NCBI GenBank assembly: GCA_028821235.1
Contig: JAPPGV010000089.1
Location: 29,839-93,838, forward strand
Origin: a bacterium
Lineage (GTDB): Bacteria; Actinomycetota; Acidimicrobiia; Spongiisociales; Spongiisociaceae
DNA: 64,000 bases
Reading direction: 5' to 3'
The notes under the pieces: model-generated
The model's input: the letters and a program-made list of their open reading frames with translations, nothing else
Databases searched by the model: none
Told to the model about the DNA's origin: nothing
In this document: piece after piece, positions 44,909 to 52,999 of the stretch
Numbering within the stretch: the first letter of the stretch is position 1
Layout of the letters: every line of letters starts with the position of its first letter
Translations under genes and position numbers: made by a program

Positions 44909-46027
44909 TCAACCGGTGTCCCGGTAACGCTCCAGAGCGTCCCGGTCTAGGCGCACGCCAAGTCCGGGGCCTTCGGGTGCCACAGCCACACCCGCTCTCA
45001 CGTCGAGAGGTTCGGCTATCACGTCACCCTCGTAATAGAAGGGGCTGAGGATGTCGGCCGGTACCCGCCGGTCGAATCCTGGGGTCGAGGCTGCGATGTG
45101 GATGTGCGCCGCCAGCGCGATACCGAGTTCCAGGTTGGATCCGATGGTCCACCCGAGACCGAAGGATGTGGCCACGGCCGCCACCCGCCGGGCGGCGGCT
45201 ATCCCACCGGCCATACCGACGTAGACGGACAGGATGTCACATGACTCGTTCAGCGCGAGCAGCGCCGCGTCCTCCGGTGTGCCGGCGGACTCGTCGGCGA
45301 CCACGGGCATCCTGACCTGCCGCCTTACCTCGGCCATGCCTGCCAGGTCGCGGGCGGGTACCGGCTGTTCCATGAACGAGACTCCCAGCGGGGCGATCTG
45401 CCCGCCGGCCTGGATGGCCTCACCCCGGTTCCATCCCCCGTTCGCGTCCACACCCAGTACCACATCGTCGCCGATCGCCGCCCGTACCGCCGCCACCCGG
45501 GCCACGTCATCCCCGACACCGCCCCGCCCGACCTTGACCTTCATGGCCCTGAAACCCTGCTCCACCGCCCAGGACGCGACCTCGGCGGCATGGTCCGGCT
45601 CTCGACCGGTCACCGAGAACTTGGTCGGAATCCTCGGCATCACCGGCCCGCCCAGGAGCCGATGGACGGGTAGCCCCGCCGCCTTGCCCGCAATGTCCCA
45701 CAGCGCCATCTCCACCCCGGCCTTGGTGAAGTGATGGCCCGCTATGGCGCCGTCGATCACCGGGTGGAGCGCTTCGGGCGACCGGGGATCGAGGCCGGTG
45801 ACCGCCGGTCCTATATACGTGTCGATCACATGCCGGGCGGTTGACGAGTCCTCGCCGCTCCAGACCGGGGTGCAGGACACTTCTCCGAGCCCCACCAGGC
45901 CCTCGTCGGTCTCCACCTCGAGGATCAGGAAAGGCGAACGCTGGTGAATCCCGCCGGCGCCGGCGATTATCCGTTCCTCGACCATGGACACGGCCACCGC
46001 CGTGGTGCGTATCCGCTCGATTCTCAT
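44909..46027 (-). CDS. Enolase superfamily enzyme, MR1 paralog lacking the second lysine (MR2)
   Basis: A 372-aa tandem paralog of MR1. K163/K165 (MKVKVG) and metal ligands D194, E220 and D245 are present, but the Lys opposite them is replaced by Met (M272 in YVGMAGG), so two-base racemisation as in MR1 is unlikely; a one-base cycloisomerase or dehydratase-type step may be used. ATG 46027 gives the normal start (RIERIRTTAV). The frame continues upstream through the inserted 168-bp element, but that part is not homologous coding sequence. Confidence 0.87.
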   Translation of the reverse strand: MRIERIRTTAVAVSMVEERIIAGAGGIHQRSPFLILEVETDEGLVGLGEVSCTPVWSGEDSSTARHVIDTYIGPAVTGLDPRSPEALHPVIDGAIAGHHFTKAGVEMALWDIAGKAAGLPVHRLLGGPVMPRIPTKFSVTGREPDHAAEVASWAVEQGFRAMKVKVGRGGVGDDVARVAAVRAAIGDDVVLGVDANGGWNRGEAIQAGGQIAPLGVSFMEQPVPARDLAGMAEVRRQVRMPVVADESAGTPEDAALLALNESCDILSVYVGMAGGIAAARRVAAVATSFGLGWTIGSNLELGIALAAHIHIAASTPGFDRRVPADILSPFYYEGDVIAEPLDVRAGVAVAPEGPGLGVRLDRDALERYRDTG

Positions 46028-46047
46028 ACGACGGCCTCCTGACTCAA

Positions 46048-46215
46048 CTAGTGGTCTGTCTGTGTAATGGCGGTGTGGTATGGCGAGGCAGCGGTGTTCC
46101 TCGCAAGGCCCGCTGACGAAGGCGTACCCGCAGCGGTACGTTGAGGAAGCGGAACGCAGCGACGGGGCGCCGATGACCGCCAGAGCACCCGGTTGTTTCG
46201 CAGACAGACCACTAG
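46048..46215. mobile_element. 168-bp MITE-like element, copy B (inverted relative to copy A)
   Basis: It is flanked by CTAG and ends in the same CTAGTGGTCTGTCTG inverted terminal repeats as copy A, with a nearly identical interior in reverse orientation. It lies between the TIM-barrel hydrolase and MR2 genes of one minus-strand operon, 20 nt before the MR2 start. The right-hand CTAG (46212-46215) contains the TAG stop codon (minus strand) of the hydrolase. Collapsing the element to one CTAG restores a short, intact intergenic junction. Confidence 0.85.
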
Positions 46216-47051
46216 TCCTCGAGCCCCAGCAGTTGCAGCGCCGGGCGCCGGATGATCCCTTCGATGACTTCGTGGGGGATCGGTGGCCAGCCCGTTCCCA
46301 CTGACTCGTTGACCGCGCGCAACGCGTCGGCGGTGCCGGACGGCGTGGCGAACGGGAAGTCGCTTCCGAACAGGAGCTTGTCGGTGACCCGGTACTCCAT
46401 CGCGGACCGCAACGCCATGTACAACTGGACCGGCCTGGTATGGAGTGCGGAGACATCAGCGTACAGGTTGGGGTGCTTGCGTATCACCGCCATCGTCTCC
46501 TCGCACCACGGGTGGCCGAGATGGGCGATGAACAGCCGCAGTTCCGGGCACGCGCGGGCGACATCGTCGATCAGGAAGGGCCTGGCCCAGCGCAGCGGCG
46601 CATCCGAGACGAACGTGGTGCCCTGGTGGCAGAGCACCGGCAGACCGAGCTTCTCAGCGTGGCGGAACAGGGCTATGGCCCGAGGGGAGGTCGGATCGAA
46701 GTGCTGGTAGATGGGCCCCACCTTGAGGCCCCTGAGGCCCAGTTCCGAGACGGCGAAGGTGAGCCGCTCCAAGGCGTCGGGCCGTTTGGGGTCGACGCTT
46801 GCGAAACCGATCAGCTTGTCCGGTCGGGAAGCCACGTACTCGCTGACGTACCGGTCAGGCACCACCATCCCCACCGCCGGGGCATCCATCGCCACCACTA
46901 TCACGCGGTCGACATCTTCCATGGCCTCCCGGTGCGCCTCCAGGTCGTCCTGCGGCCAATTCATCTCGCCCCAGGCCCGGACCATCTCAGCCACGAATCC
47001 GGGGCTGAAGTGCTCCCGGGCACCGACGTGGGTATGGGCGTCGACGATCAT
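46212..47051 (-). CDS. Amidohydrolase-2 family TIM-barrel hydrolase
   Basis: A 279-aa protein: IVDAHTHVGAREH (H-x-H), LRGLKVGPIYQHFDP, PVLCHQGTTFV (third His), LFIAHLGHPW and LLFGSDFPFAT (Asp). It is paralogous to 52091-52981, sharing YQHFDP, HQGTTF, HLGHPW and the Y-A-D-V/I-S-A segment. The two divergent operons of the regulon thus each carry one copy. Its TAG stop lies in the CTAG end of the inserted element. Confidence 0.87.
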   Translation of the reverse strand: MIVDAHTHVGAREHFSPGFVAEMVRAWGEMNWPQDDLEAHREAMEDVDRVIVVAMDAPAVGMVVPDRYVSEYVASRPDKLIGFASVDPKRPDALERLTFAVSELGLRGLKVGPIYQHFDPTSPRAIALFRHAEKLGLPVLCHQGTTFVSDAPLRWARPFLIDDVARACPELRLFIAHLGHPWCEETMAVIRKHPNLYADVSALHTRPVQLYMALRSAMEYRVTDKLLFGSDFPFATPSGTADALRAVNESVGTGWPPIPHEVIEGIIRRPALQLLGLED

Positions 47052-47089
47052 GGTGGCCGGACCTCAGGCAAGCGTGCCGCTCCTTGCTG

Positions 47090-48262
47090 TCACGTATCAG
47101 CGCCCAGCATGGCGGCCACCGCCAGGTACACCCTCGCAGATCCGGCCAGATGTTCGATCCAGACCCACTCGTCCGGAGCGTAATGCCAGGCACCCACGCC
47201 GTAGACGACCGTCTCCAGTCCGGCCGCCGCGAGGTCCGCGGCGTCGGTGACGAAGGCTTGGCCGGGCAGTTCGTTGGTCACGCGCGGGGCAATGCCGACG
47301 ATGGCGGTCTGCGCGGCCGTTATGGCATCGACCAGCGGACCCGACGTGGCGCCCAGGAAAGGCTGGTGCACACCGATGATGCGCACCCGGTGGCCGACGT
47401 CGTCCGGCACCACGCTCTGGACGATGTCCAGGATCTCCTGCCTGACCGTGATCCTGTCCATCCCCGGCACACACCGGAGATCGCCGGTGATGGTTGCCGA
47501 CTCTGCCACAGCCGTGGGTGAACTGCCCGCTTTGAGCTCCCCGATCAGCAGCCGGGGCAGGTCAGGTAACCGGGGCTCAGGTTGGTGCGCGAACTCGTGG
47601 TCGACGAGCTTGTCGTATATCGCCGCTGCCGGGCGGAGGGTATCCACGGCAGACTCCATCCGGGACACGTGCGCCGGAGACCCCGTCAGGGTGATCTCGA
47701 ACTTGAATGCCCCCCCGTTGCCGGTGTGGATGTTCAGATCTGAGGGCTCTCCGCAGATGCCGTAACCCTCGCTAGGTCCTTCGGTGGCCAGCGCATACTT
47801 CGCCCCGAGCCCGATGCCGTCGTGGTACATCGTCGCGTGCAGGATCAGGTCGCCGGGAAGAGGTCCGAATCCGGCAGCGGCCTCCACGGCGGCCACCATC
47901 GCCGCTACCCCTCCGAGCATGTCCGTGATGCCTCCGCCGTACAGCCGCCCGCCGGACTCCCATGGGCTGTGGGCGCTGTGGGTCCATCCGGAGGGGTATA
48001 CCCCGGCATCGATGTGACCCTGCAGGACGAGAGGTGGCCTCTTCCCCTCGCCCCTCACCCGCGCTATCACGTTGGGACGACCTGCTACCACATCCGCCAC
48101 GTGAACGTCCGCCCCGGCGCGCTCGAGGGCCTCCGCGATGATCTCGGCGCGCGGGCCCTCGGCCTGGGGATCATCCGACGGGACGCTGCATAACGCTCGA
48201 GCGATCTCGACCACCCGCCGTGTCTCGATGGCGGCGCCGGCCTGTTCGAACCGTTGGCTCAT
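47090..48262 (-). CDS. M20 family protein with altered catalytic motif
   Basis: A 390-aa M20-fold protein. QGHIDAG (81-87) and ITDM (112-115) keep the first metal ligands, and ICGEPSDL and HYAPDEWV the later ones, but the catalytic D-E-E of M20 enzymes is YHD (146-148) in MYHDGIGLGAKY. Both the general-base Glu and the bridging Glu are thus substituted, by His and Asp. It may be inactive as a peptidase or use altered chemistry. Its GTG/ATG start overlaps the creatininase stop by 4 nt. Confidence 0.82.
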   Translation of the reverse strand: MSQRFEQAGAAIETRRVVEIARALCSVPSDDPQAEGPRAEIIAEALERAGADVHVADVVAGRPNVIARVRGEGKRPPLVLQGHIDAGVYPSGWTHSAHSPWESGGRLYGGGITDMLGGVAAMVAAVEAAAGFGPLPGDLILHATMYHDGIGLGAKYALATEGPSEGYGICGEPSDLNIHTGNGGAFKFEITLTGSPAHVSRMESAVDTLRPAAAIYDKLVDHEFAHQPEPRLPDLPRLLIGELKAGSSPTAVAESATITGDLRCVPGMDRITVRQEILDIVQSVVPDDVGHRVRIIGVHQPFLGATSGPLVDAITAAQTAIVGIAPRVTNELPGQAFVTDAADLAAAGLETVVYGVGAWHYAPDEWVWIEHLAGSARVYLAVAAMLGADT

Positions 48263-49059
48263 GTTCCCTCCCTTTCCTCCGGAGCGTCTGGCAGGCTCGG
48301 TGAGCCTGCATAGAAGTCGATCATGGCATCGGCCACCGCGTCGCTTCCGATCTTCAGGAAGGTGTGGCCCAACTCCTCCGATGCGGCGGCCGGGCTGTCG
48401 GTGAATCCCTCGGTCTCCTGCCAGCTTCCCGGACGTTCGACCCTCACCGGCACGTCGATGGAGCCGATCGAGGAAGTCCAGCCGGGCCGATGGGGTCGGG
48501 GGTCCCGGACCAGGGAAGGATCCAATGCCAGCATCACCGACGTCTCGAAGGCGCCGGCATGGCCCGGCAGGCGTCCGATATCGCGGGCGCCCGCGGCCGC
48601 GAGCCCTTCAGCCGCCAGATGCCACCACGAGCAGGCCGCCACTTCCATGCCTTCCTCCAGCGCCAGATCCCGGGCGGCCAGGCCGATCAACTCGTGGTTC
48701 CCGCCGTGGCCGTTGACTATGAAGAGGCGGCGGAAGGATGCGTGGGCGATGGACCGCCCGATGTCCATCAGGACGGACAGGAACGTGGACGCCGTGAGCG
48801 ACAGGGTGCCGCCGAACGGTATGTGGTGGGGAGAGGATCCGTACCAGAGGGTCGGGGCCACCGCCACGGGGAACCGGTCCGCCACCATCGCCGCCGCCGA
48901 GCGGGCCACGTATTCGGCGCCCATCGAGTCCGTGCCGACCGGCAGGTGGGGTCCGTGCTGCTCGGTGGCGCCCACCGGCAGGACCAGCAGACCGTCCCGG
49001 GCAATCGTGCGGGACTCGACCCGAGTCAACTCGGCGAAGAGCAGTCTCACCGGGAACAC
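48259..49059 (-). CDS. Creatininase (creatinine amidohydrolase) family protein
   Basis: A 266-aa zinc amidohydrolase. LPVGATEQHGPHLPVGTD holds the first Glu/His/Asp ligands, LFIVNGHGGNHELI the next block, and HAGAFETSVML the catalytic Glu. Beyond creatinine, the family opens other cyclic amides and acts in cofactor biosynthesis (MftE, ArfB). The start is GTG 49059, 82 nt behind the U32-like gene. In this operon, with M20 and enolase-superfamily enzymes, hydrolysis of a lactam or cyclic imide is likely. Confidence 0.9.
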   Translation of the reverse strand: MFPVRLLFAELTRVESRTIARDGLLVLPVGATEQHGPHLPVGTDSMGAEYVARSAAAMVADRFPVAVAPTLWYGSSPHHIPFGGTLSLTASTFLSVLMDIGRSIAHASFRRLFIVNGHGGNHELIGLAARDLALEEGMEVAACSWWHLAAEGLAAAGARDIGRLPGHAGAFETSVMLALDPSLVRDPRPHRPGWTSSIGSIDVPVRVERPGSWQETEGFTDSPAAASEELGHTFLKIGSDAVADAMIDFYAGSPSLPDAPEEREGT

Positions 49060-49141
49060 TCAGCTTGGAGGGGCAACGATGGCCGCGCTGCTATCCGGGA
49101 GACTCGGAACGGATGCATGCCCATCGACCCGGAGCGCCCGC

Positions 49142-50065
49142 TCAGGACACGACCGGGATACCGAGCCCGGCCGCATGAGGCTTCGACTGGACCGAGGCCG
49201 GTCTCTCCCGCTGTAGCCACTCCAGGGCGATGGCAGCCCGGCGTACCTTCTCACGAGCGTTGGCGATGGCGGTATCCACGGTATGACCTCCGGATGGGTA
49301 GACGCCTCCGGCGTTGGCCAGGCCCATTTTGGCGTGCAGCGGGGCCCCCACCGCCACGAAGTCGGCGATCTCGTGCCCGCGGACGACAGGTCCCATGCTG
49401 TCCGGGGTCTCCAGGTAGAGGTCGATCGGAATGGATGCAGCCGACCTGATCTCCCAGAGTTGCTCCAGTGTCACGTCTGCAGGGATGTTGACCGACCCGG
49501 CTCCGATATCCTCGAGCAGGCATATGGATGCCGGGTTCGAAACCCCCATGTAGGCCGAGATCTTCCAAATCGTCTCGCTCGGGAGGTCTCCGTCACGCTG
49601 CATCCGGGTGAGGACCGCCAGCAGGCCCAGGTCACCCACGAGAAAGCTGCGGATCCCGGCTTCCGTAGCCCTGATGATGTCCGCCGCCGCGTACCGAAGC
49701 TGGCGCATGCCCCGGATCTGGGCGAACTGGCTACGCCCGTCCTCCGACCGGCTGAAGGCGCCCACGTCATAACCGGCCTTGGGCCCTGTGAACAGGCACA
49801 CCTCGAGGCCCGCCTCGGCGCCGATGGCGGCCATTTCGCGGAGTTCGCCCTCCTCCAGCAGCATGCCACCGCTGCCCTGCGAGACGCGGTTGACGGTGAG
49901 GTCGTAACGACCGGCCTGCTCCACGACCGCCGCCAGCACTCCAGGGCCCTCCACGCTCGGGATCTCGATCCGGAACTCGGCGCCGTCGGGGAACCGGCGG
50001 TCACTGTCAGCCGGCTTCGGTGCGGAGACCAGTCCCTGCCCGCGGAGCGCTTCTTGTATCTTCAT
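49142..50065 (-). CDS. U32 peptidase-like TIM-barrel protein
   Basis: A 307-aa protein resembling the U32/YhbU-type TIM-barrel group by its strand pattern: EFRIEIPSVEGP, GIRSFLVGDLGLLAVL, KISAYMGVSNPASICLLEDIGAGSVNIPAD and IPIDLYLETPDSMG. No cysteine motif of classical U32 peptidases was seen, so proteolysis is doubtful and a small-molecule role is likely. ATG 50065 is preferred. It is the promoter-proximal gene of the minus-strand operon, under the operator at 50082-50107. Family assignment is moderate. Confidence 0.65.
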   Translation of the reverse strand: MKIQEALRGQGLVSAPKPADSDRRFPDGAEFRIEIPSVEGPGVLAAVVEQAGRYDLTVNRVSQGSGGMLLEEGELREMAAIGAEAGLEVCLFTGPKAGYDVGAFSRSEDGRSQFAQIRGMRQLRYAAADIIRATEAGIRSFLVGDLGLLAVLTRMQRDGDLPSETIWKISAYMGVSNPASICLLEDIGAGSVNIPADVTLEQLWEIRSAASIPIDLYLETPDSMGPVVRGHEIADFVAVGAPLHAKMGLANAGGVYPSGGHTVDTAIANAREKVRRAAIALEWLQRERPASVQSKPHAAGLGIPVVS

Positions 50066-50081
50066 GCGACCCTCCCCGGGT

Positions 50082-50107
50082 GTTGCGCGCGTCGCAACGG
50101 CGTTGCG
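50082..50107. promoter_or_regulatory. Composite operator GTTGCG-N5-CGCAAC-N3-GTTGCG in the divergent promoter region
   Basis: GTTGCG (50082-50087), CGCAAC (50093-50098) and GTTGCG (50102-50107) repeat exactly the spacing and orientation found at 42853-42878; the 3-nt spacer is GGC here and GGT there. It lies between the U32-like gene (minus) and the Gfo/Idh gene (plus), overlapping the expected transcription start of the minus-strand operon. The IclR-family protein encoded at 42998 is the likely ligand. Confidence 0.75.
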
Positions 50108-50114
50108 TGGCATG

Positions 50115-50143
50115 ATTATTGGAGAATTGCCTGGTGGCGTCAA
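50115..50143 (-). promoter_or_regulatory. Candidate sigma-70 promoter of the U32-like/creatininase operon
   Basis: On the minus strand TTGACG (50143-50138) and AATAAT (50120-50115) are separated by the optimal 17 nt. The operator starts 7 nt downstream of the -10, the same geometry (6 nt) as before potD. Confidence 0.6.
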
Positions 50144-50223
50144 CCAGGCGCGTGCGAGGTGTGTCTCGGCGCGATCCCGCCCGAGGCGTCTCGCGTGCGC
50201 GGGAACGCCGGAAGGAGGTACAC

Positions 50224-51228
50224 GTGGAGCCCGTCCGCTGTGGCGTGGTGGGTGTCGGGATGATGGGCTCGGTTCATGTCCAGGTCCTCGACGCGCTTCC
50301 CCAAGCAGAACTGGTCGCCTGTTGCGACCTGGATCCGGGCGTTGCCGACAGATTGCCGTCCGGGGTGCGCCTCTACTCCGAGCTGGACCGGTTGCTGGGA
50401 AGCGAGACGCTTGAAGCGGTCTTCGTCTGTACCCCCCAGGAGCATCATCTTGAGGTAGTGGCCCGCTGCCTGGAGGCCGGACTTCCGGTGTTCTGCGAGA
50501 AGCCGATCGCTCACGACCTGGACGCCGCCGATGCCATCATCGGGATCGCCCGGCAGGTCGGCGGTCGGCTGGCGGTGGGACATACGATGCGTTTCGAGCC
50601 CGACTACCTCGCTCTGGCCAGGAGCGTGCACAGGGGGGACATCGGGGATCCGGTGAGCCTGAGCGCCCGCCGCAACGTCCCGGCATTCGAGGGGCGTCTC
50701 CTGGCACACCGGACGACCCTGCCCGTCGAGGTGGGCGTTCATGACCTCGACCTGCTCCGCTGGCTGGCGGGGGACATCGTGCGGGTCCAGGCCATGCCGG
50801 CATCCACCGCCTCGCTGGGGGAGGGCGCGGTGGATGCGGTCGTGGCAACCCTGCGTTTCGCGGGCGGAGCGGTCGGATCGGTTGAGTTCAACTGGGTCAT
50901 GAACCACCGGTCCGGGCTGGCGGCGGACTACCGGCTGGCCGTCTTCGGCACACGAGGCGCCGGATATGTCGAGATGCGCGATCCGGTGACCAGGGTCTAT
51001 TCGCTTGACGAGAACAGGTGGCTCAGGACACACGGTGTGTTCGACGTGGGAGGTACCGTGGCGGGCTCGGTCGCTGTCGAGGACCGCCATTTCCTGGGCT
51101 GGGCCCGGGGCATCCGGGACTGGCCGGTGTCCTTGGAGGATGCCCGGGCGGCGCTGGAGGTGGCGCTGGCGCTGGACGAGTCTTCACGCAGCGGCGCGCC
51201 GGTGAGTGTTTCCCAAGGTCGCCGATGA
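50224..51228 (+). CDS. Gfo/Idh/MocA family oxidoreductase (paralog 2)
   Basis: A 334-aa NAD(P)-dependent oxidoreductase: VRCGVVGVGMMGSVHVQV (Rossmann), VCTPQEHHLEVVARCLEAGLPVFCEKPIA (E-K-P motif) and EVGVHDLDLLRWL (H-D-x-D). It parallels the gene at 33614 nearly end to end. GTG 50224 follows GGAAGGAGG; the frame upstream covers the operator region and is not coding-like. It is the first gene of the plus-strand operon of the IclR-linked regulon. Confidence 0.9.
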   Translation: MEPVRCGVVGVGMMGSVHVQVLDALPQAELVACCDLDPGVADRLPSGVRLYSELDRLLGSETLEAVFVCTPQEHHLEVVARCLEAGLPVFCEKPIAHDLDAADAIIGIARQVGGRLAVGHTMRFEPDYLALARSVHRGDIGDPVSLSARRNVPAFEGRLLAHRTTLPVEVGVHDLDLLRWLAGDIVRVQAMPASTASLGEGAVDAVVATLRFAGGAVGSVEFNWVMNHRSGLAADYRLAVFGTRGAGYVEMRDPVTRVYSLDENRWLRTHGVFDVGGTVAGSVAVEDRHFLGWARGIRDWPVSLEDARAALEVALALDESSRSGAPVSVSQGRR

Positions 51229-51241
51229 AAGGAGAAGAGCT

Positions 51242-52027
51242 ATGAATTACTCGGTGAGGGTCCTGAGCGTAGGCGAGTCGCTGATCGCGGGACCCGAGGT
51301 CTTCTGGATGAGCCATTGGGACAAGGTGTACCCGCTCGGGTTCAACGTGACCTTGATACAGGGGGGAGGTATAACGGCTCTCGTCAACACATCGCCTCCG
51401 GACGACACCACGATGGTCGAGGAGGGTTGGCCGAAGATGCGGTACCTTCACGACGCTCCCAAGGGGGACCTGGAGAGGCAGCCGGAGCACTACATGATCG
51501 GTGCTCTCGAGACGGTCGGCCTGACGCCTGATGACATCACCCATGTCCTGCTGACCCCGCTGGAGCTCTATACCACCGGGACCCTGCACAAGTTCAGATC
51601 GGCCCGGATCTGCATTGCCAAGCGTGGCTGGATCCACTTCCATACCACCCATGACCACCCCCACGACGACCGCTGGCGGTCGATTCCCAGAGACACCCTG
51701 GTGGATCTCGTGACCGACAGCTGGGATCGGGTGCATCTGCTGGAGGACGAGGACGAGATCGCGCCCGGCCTGCGTACCTGGTGGTCGGGCGCCCATCACC
51801 GGGAGTCGATCGTGGTGGAGGTGGACACGGCGGTTGGGACGGTCGCCGTCTCAGACTCGTACTTCTTCTACGAGAACGTGGAGGATGGCGAGATGCTGGG
51901 GTTGAGCGAGAACATGTACGAGGCGCTCGACTGCTACGCGAGGGTGCGGGCGACGGCTCGTCACATCGTCCCGATCCACGATGTCAAGGTCTTCGACCGC
52001 TATCCGGGCGGGGTGATCGCGCCATGA
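51242..52027 (+). CDS. MBL-fold protein without the HxHxDH metal motif
   Basis: A 261-aa protein with lactonase-like layout (LNVTLIQGGGITALVNT-like entry, DITHVLLTPLELY, WWSGAHHRESI, VSDSYFFYENV, HIVPIHD). At the position of T-H-x-H-x-D-H it reads T105-P-L-E-L-Y-T111, so four metal ligands are replaced, though the later His residues remain. It is therefore probably not a standard zinc hydrolase; it may bind ligand, use another metal site, or be structural. ATG 51242 follows AAAGGAGAAG, 13 nt after the Gfo/Idh stop. Confidence 0.8.
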   Translation: MNYSVRVLSVGESLIAGPEVFWMSHWDKVYPLGFNVTLIQGGGITALVNTSPPDDTTMVEEGWPKMRYLHDAPKGDLERQPEHYMIGALETVGLTPDDITHVLLTPLELYTTGTLHKFRSARICIAKRGWIHFHTTHDHPHDDRWRSIPRDTLVDLVTDSWDRVHLLEDEDEIAPGLRTWWSGAHHRESIVVEVDTAVGTVAVSDSYFFYENVEDGEMLGLSENMYEALDCYARVRATARHIVPIHDVKVFDRYPGGVIAP

Positions 52028-52090
52028 TCCCTCCGGCGTCCCGGCCGTACATGGCATGGACCGTCGCCGGCCGGGAGTGGAGGTGAATCC

Positions 52091-52981
52091 GTGATAGTCG
52101 ACGTGCACACCCACATCGGCTGGTACCCGGATCACTGGTCGGAGGAGGCGGCCCAGGAGGCCCTGGCATCCAAGCTGGTCAAGATGAAGCAGTCCGGGGG
52201 CGAGGTCCACAGTGCCCACCTCGACCTGCACTCCTACGACTCGCGGCCGGAGGATCACTGGGAGGCTGCGGAGCCGGCCGACAAGGTGGTGGTTTTCGGG
52301 ATACAGGCGGAGCCCACGGGCATCGTCGTTCCCAACCGGTTGGTGGCCGAATACGTCGCGACCCATCCGGAGAAGCTGATCGGCTGGGCGTCCGTGAACC
52401 CTACGGCGCCGGACGCCATCGACCAGTTGACCCACTGCGTGGAGGACCTCGGTCTGGAGGGCCTGAAGCTCGGTCCCACCTACCAGCACTTCGATCCGAC
52501 CGATCGGACCTACTGGGAGTTCTTCCGCAAGTGCGCGGGATACGGCATCCCGACCATCTGGCACCAGGGCACGACTTTCCCCAGCCGCGCCCGGCTCCGC
52601 TGGGCCTTGCCTCTACAGCTCGAGGACGTGGCCATGGAGTTTCCGGAGCTCAGGATGATCATCGCCCATCTCGGCCACCCCTGGGAGGAGGATGTGGTCG
52701 CCCTGATACGCAAGTCGCCCAACATGTACGCGGACATCTCGGCTGTCCACTACCGGCCGTGGCGCTACTGGCAGGCGATGGTCACCGCCATGGAGTACGG
52801 AGTAGACCACAAGCTGTTACTGGCCTCCGACTACCCCTCGGGCACCATCACCAACGTGATCAACGGCCTCAGACGGATCAACGACATCGTCGAGGGCACT
52901 CGGCTCCCGACCATTCCCGAGGAGATACAGGACGCGATCATCTACGAGAACTGGCGACGGCCCTTCCCGGAGTGGGAGTAA
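52091..52981 (+). CDS. Amidohydrolase-2 family TIM-barrel hydrolase
   Basis: A 296-aa paralog of 46212-47051: IVDVHTHIGWYPD (H-x-H), GLKLGPTYQHFDP, TIWHQGTTFPS, MIIAHLGHPW and LLLASDYPSG, where the usual G/S-S-D is A-S-D. GTG 52091 is preceded by GGGAGTGGAGG. It ends the plus-strand operon and converges on the phosphatase gene 18 nt away. Confidence 0.86.
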   Translation: MIVDVHTHIGWYPDHWSEEAAQEALASKLVKMKQSGGEVHSAHLDLHSYDSRPEDHWEAAEPADKVVVFGIQAEPTGIVVPNRLVAEYVATHPEKLIGWASVNPTAPDAIDQLTHCVEDLGLEGLKLGPTYQHFDPTDRTYWEFFRKCAGYGIPTIWHQGTTFPSRARLRWALPLQLEDVAMEFPELRMIIAHLGHPWEEDVVALIRKSPNMYADISAVHYRPWRYWQAMVTAMEYGVDHKLLLASDYPSGTITNVINGLRRINDIVEGTRLPTIPEEIQDAIIYENWRRPFPEWE

Positions 52982-52999
52982 CCCGCGAGGAGGTCGGAC

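Noticed and set aside
44909..46456. Extended frame joining MR2 with sequence upstream through the 168-bp element
   Set aside because: The enolase homology begins at ATG 46027; the extension reads through the repeat and the neighbouring hydrolase in a different frame.
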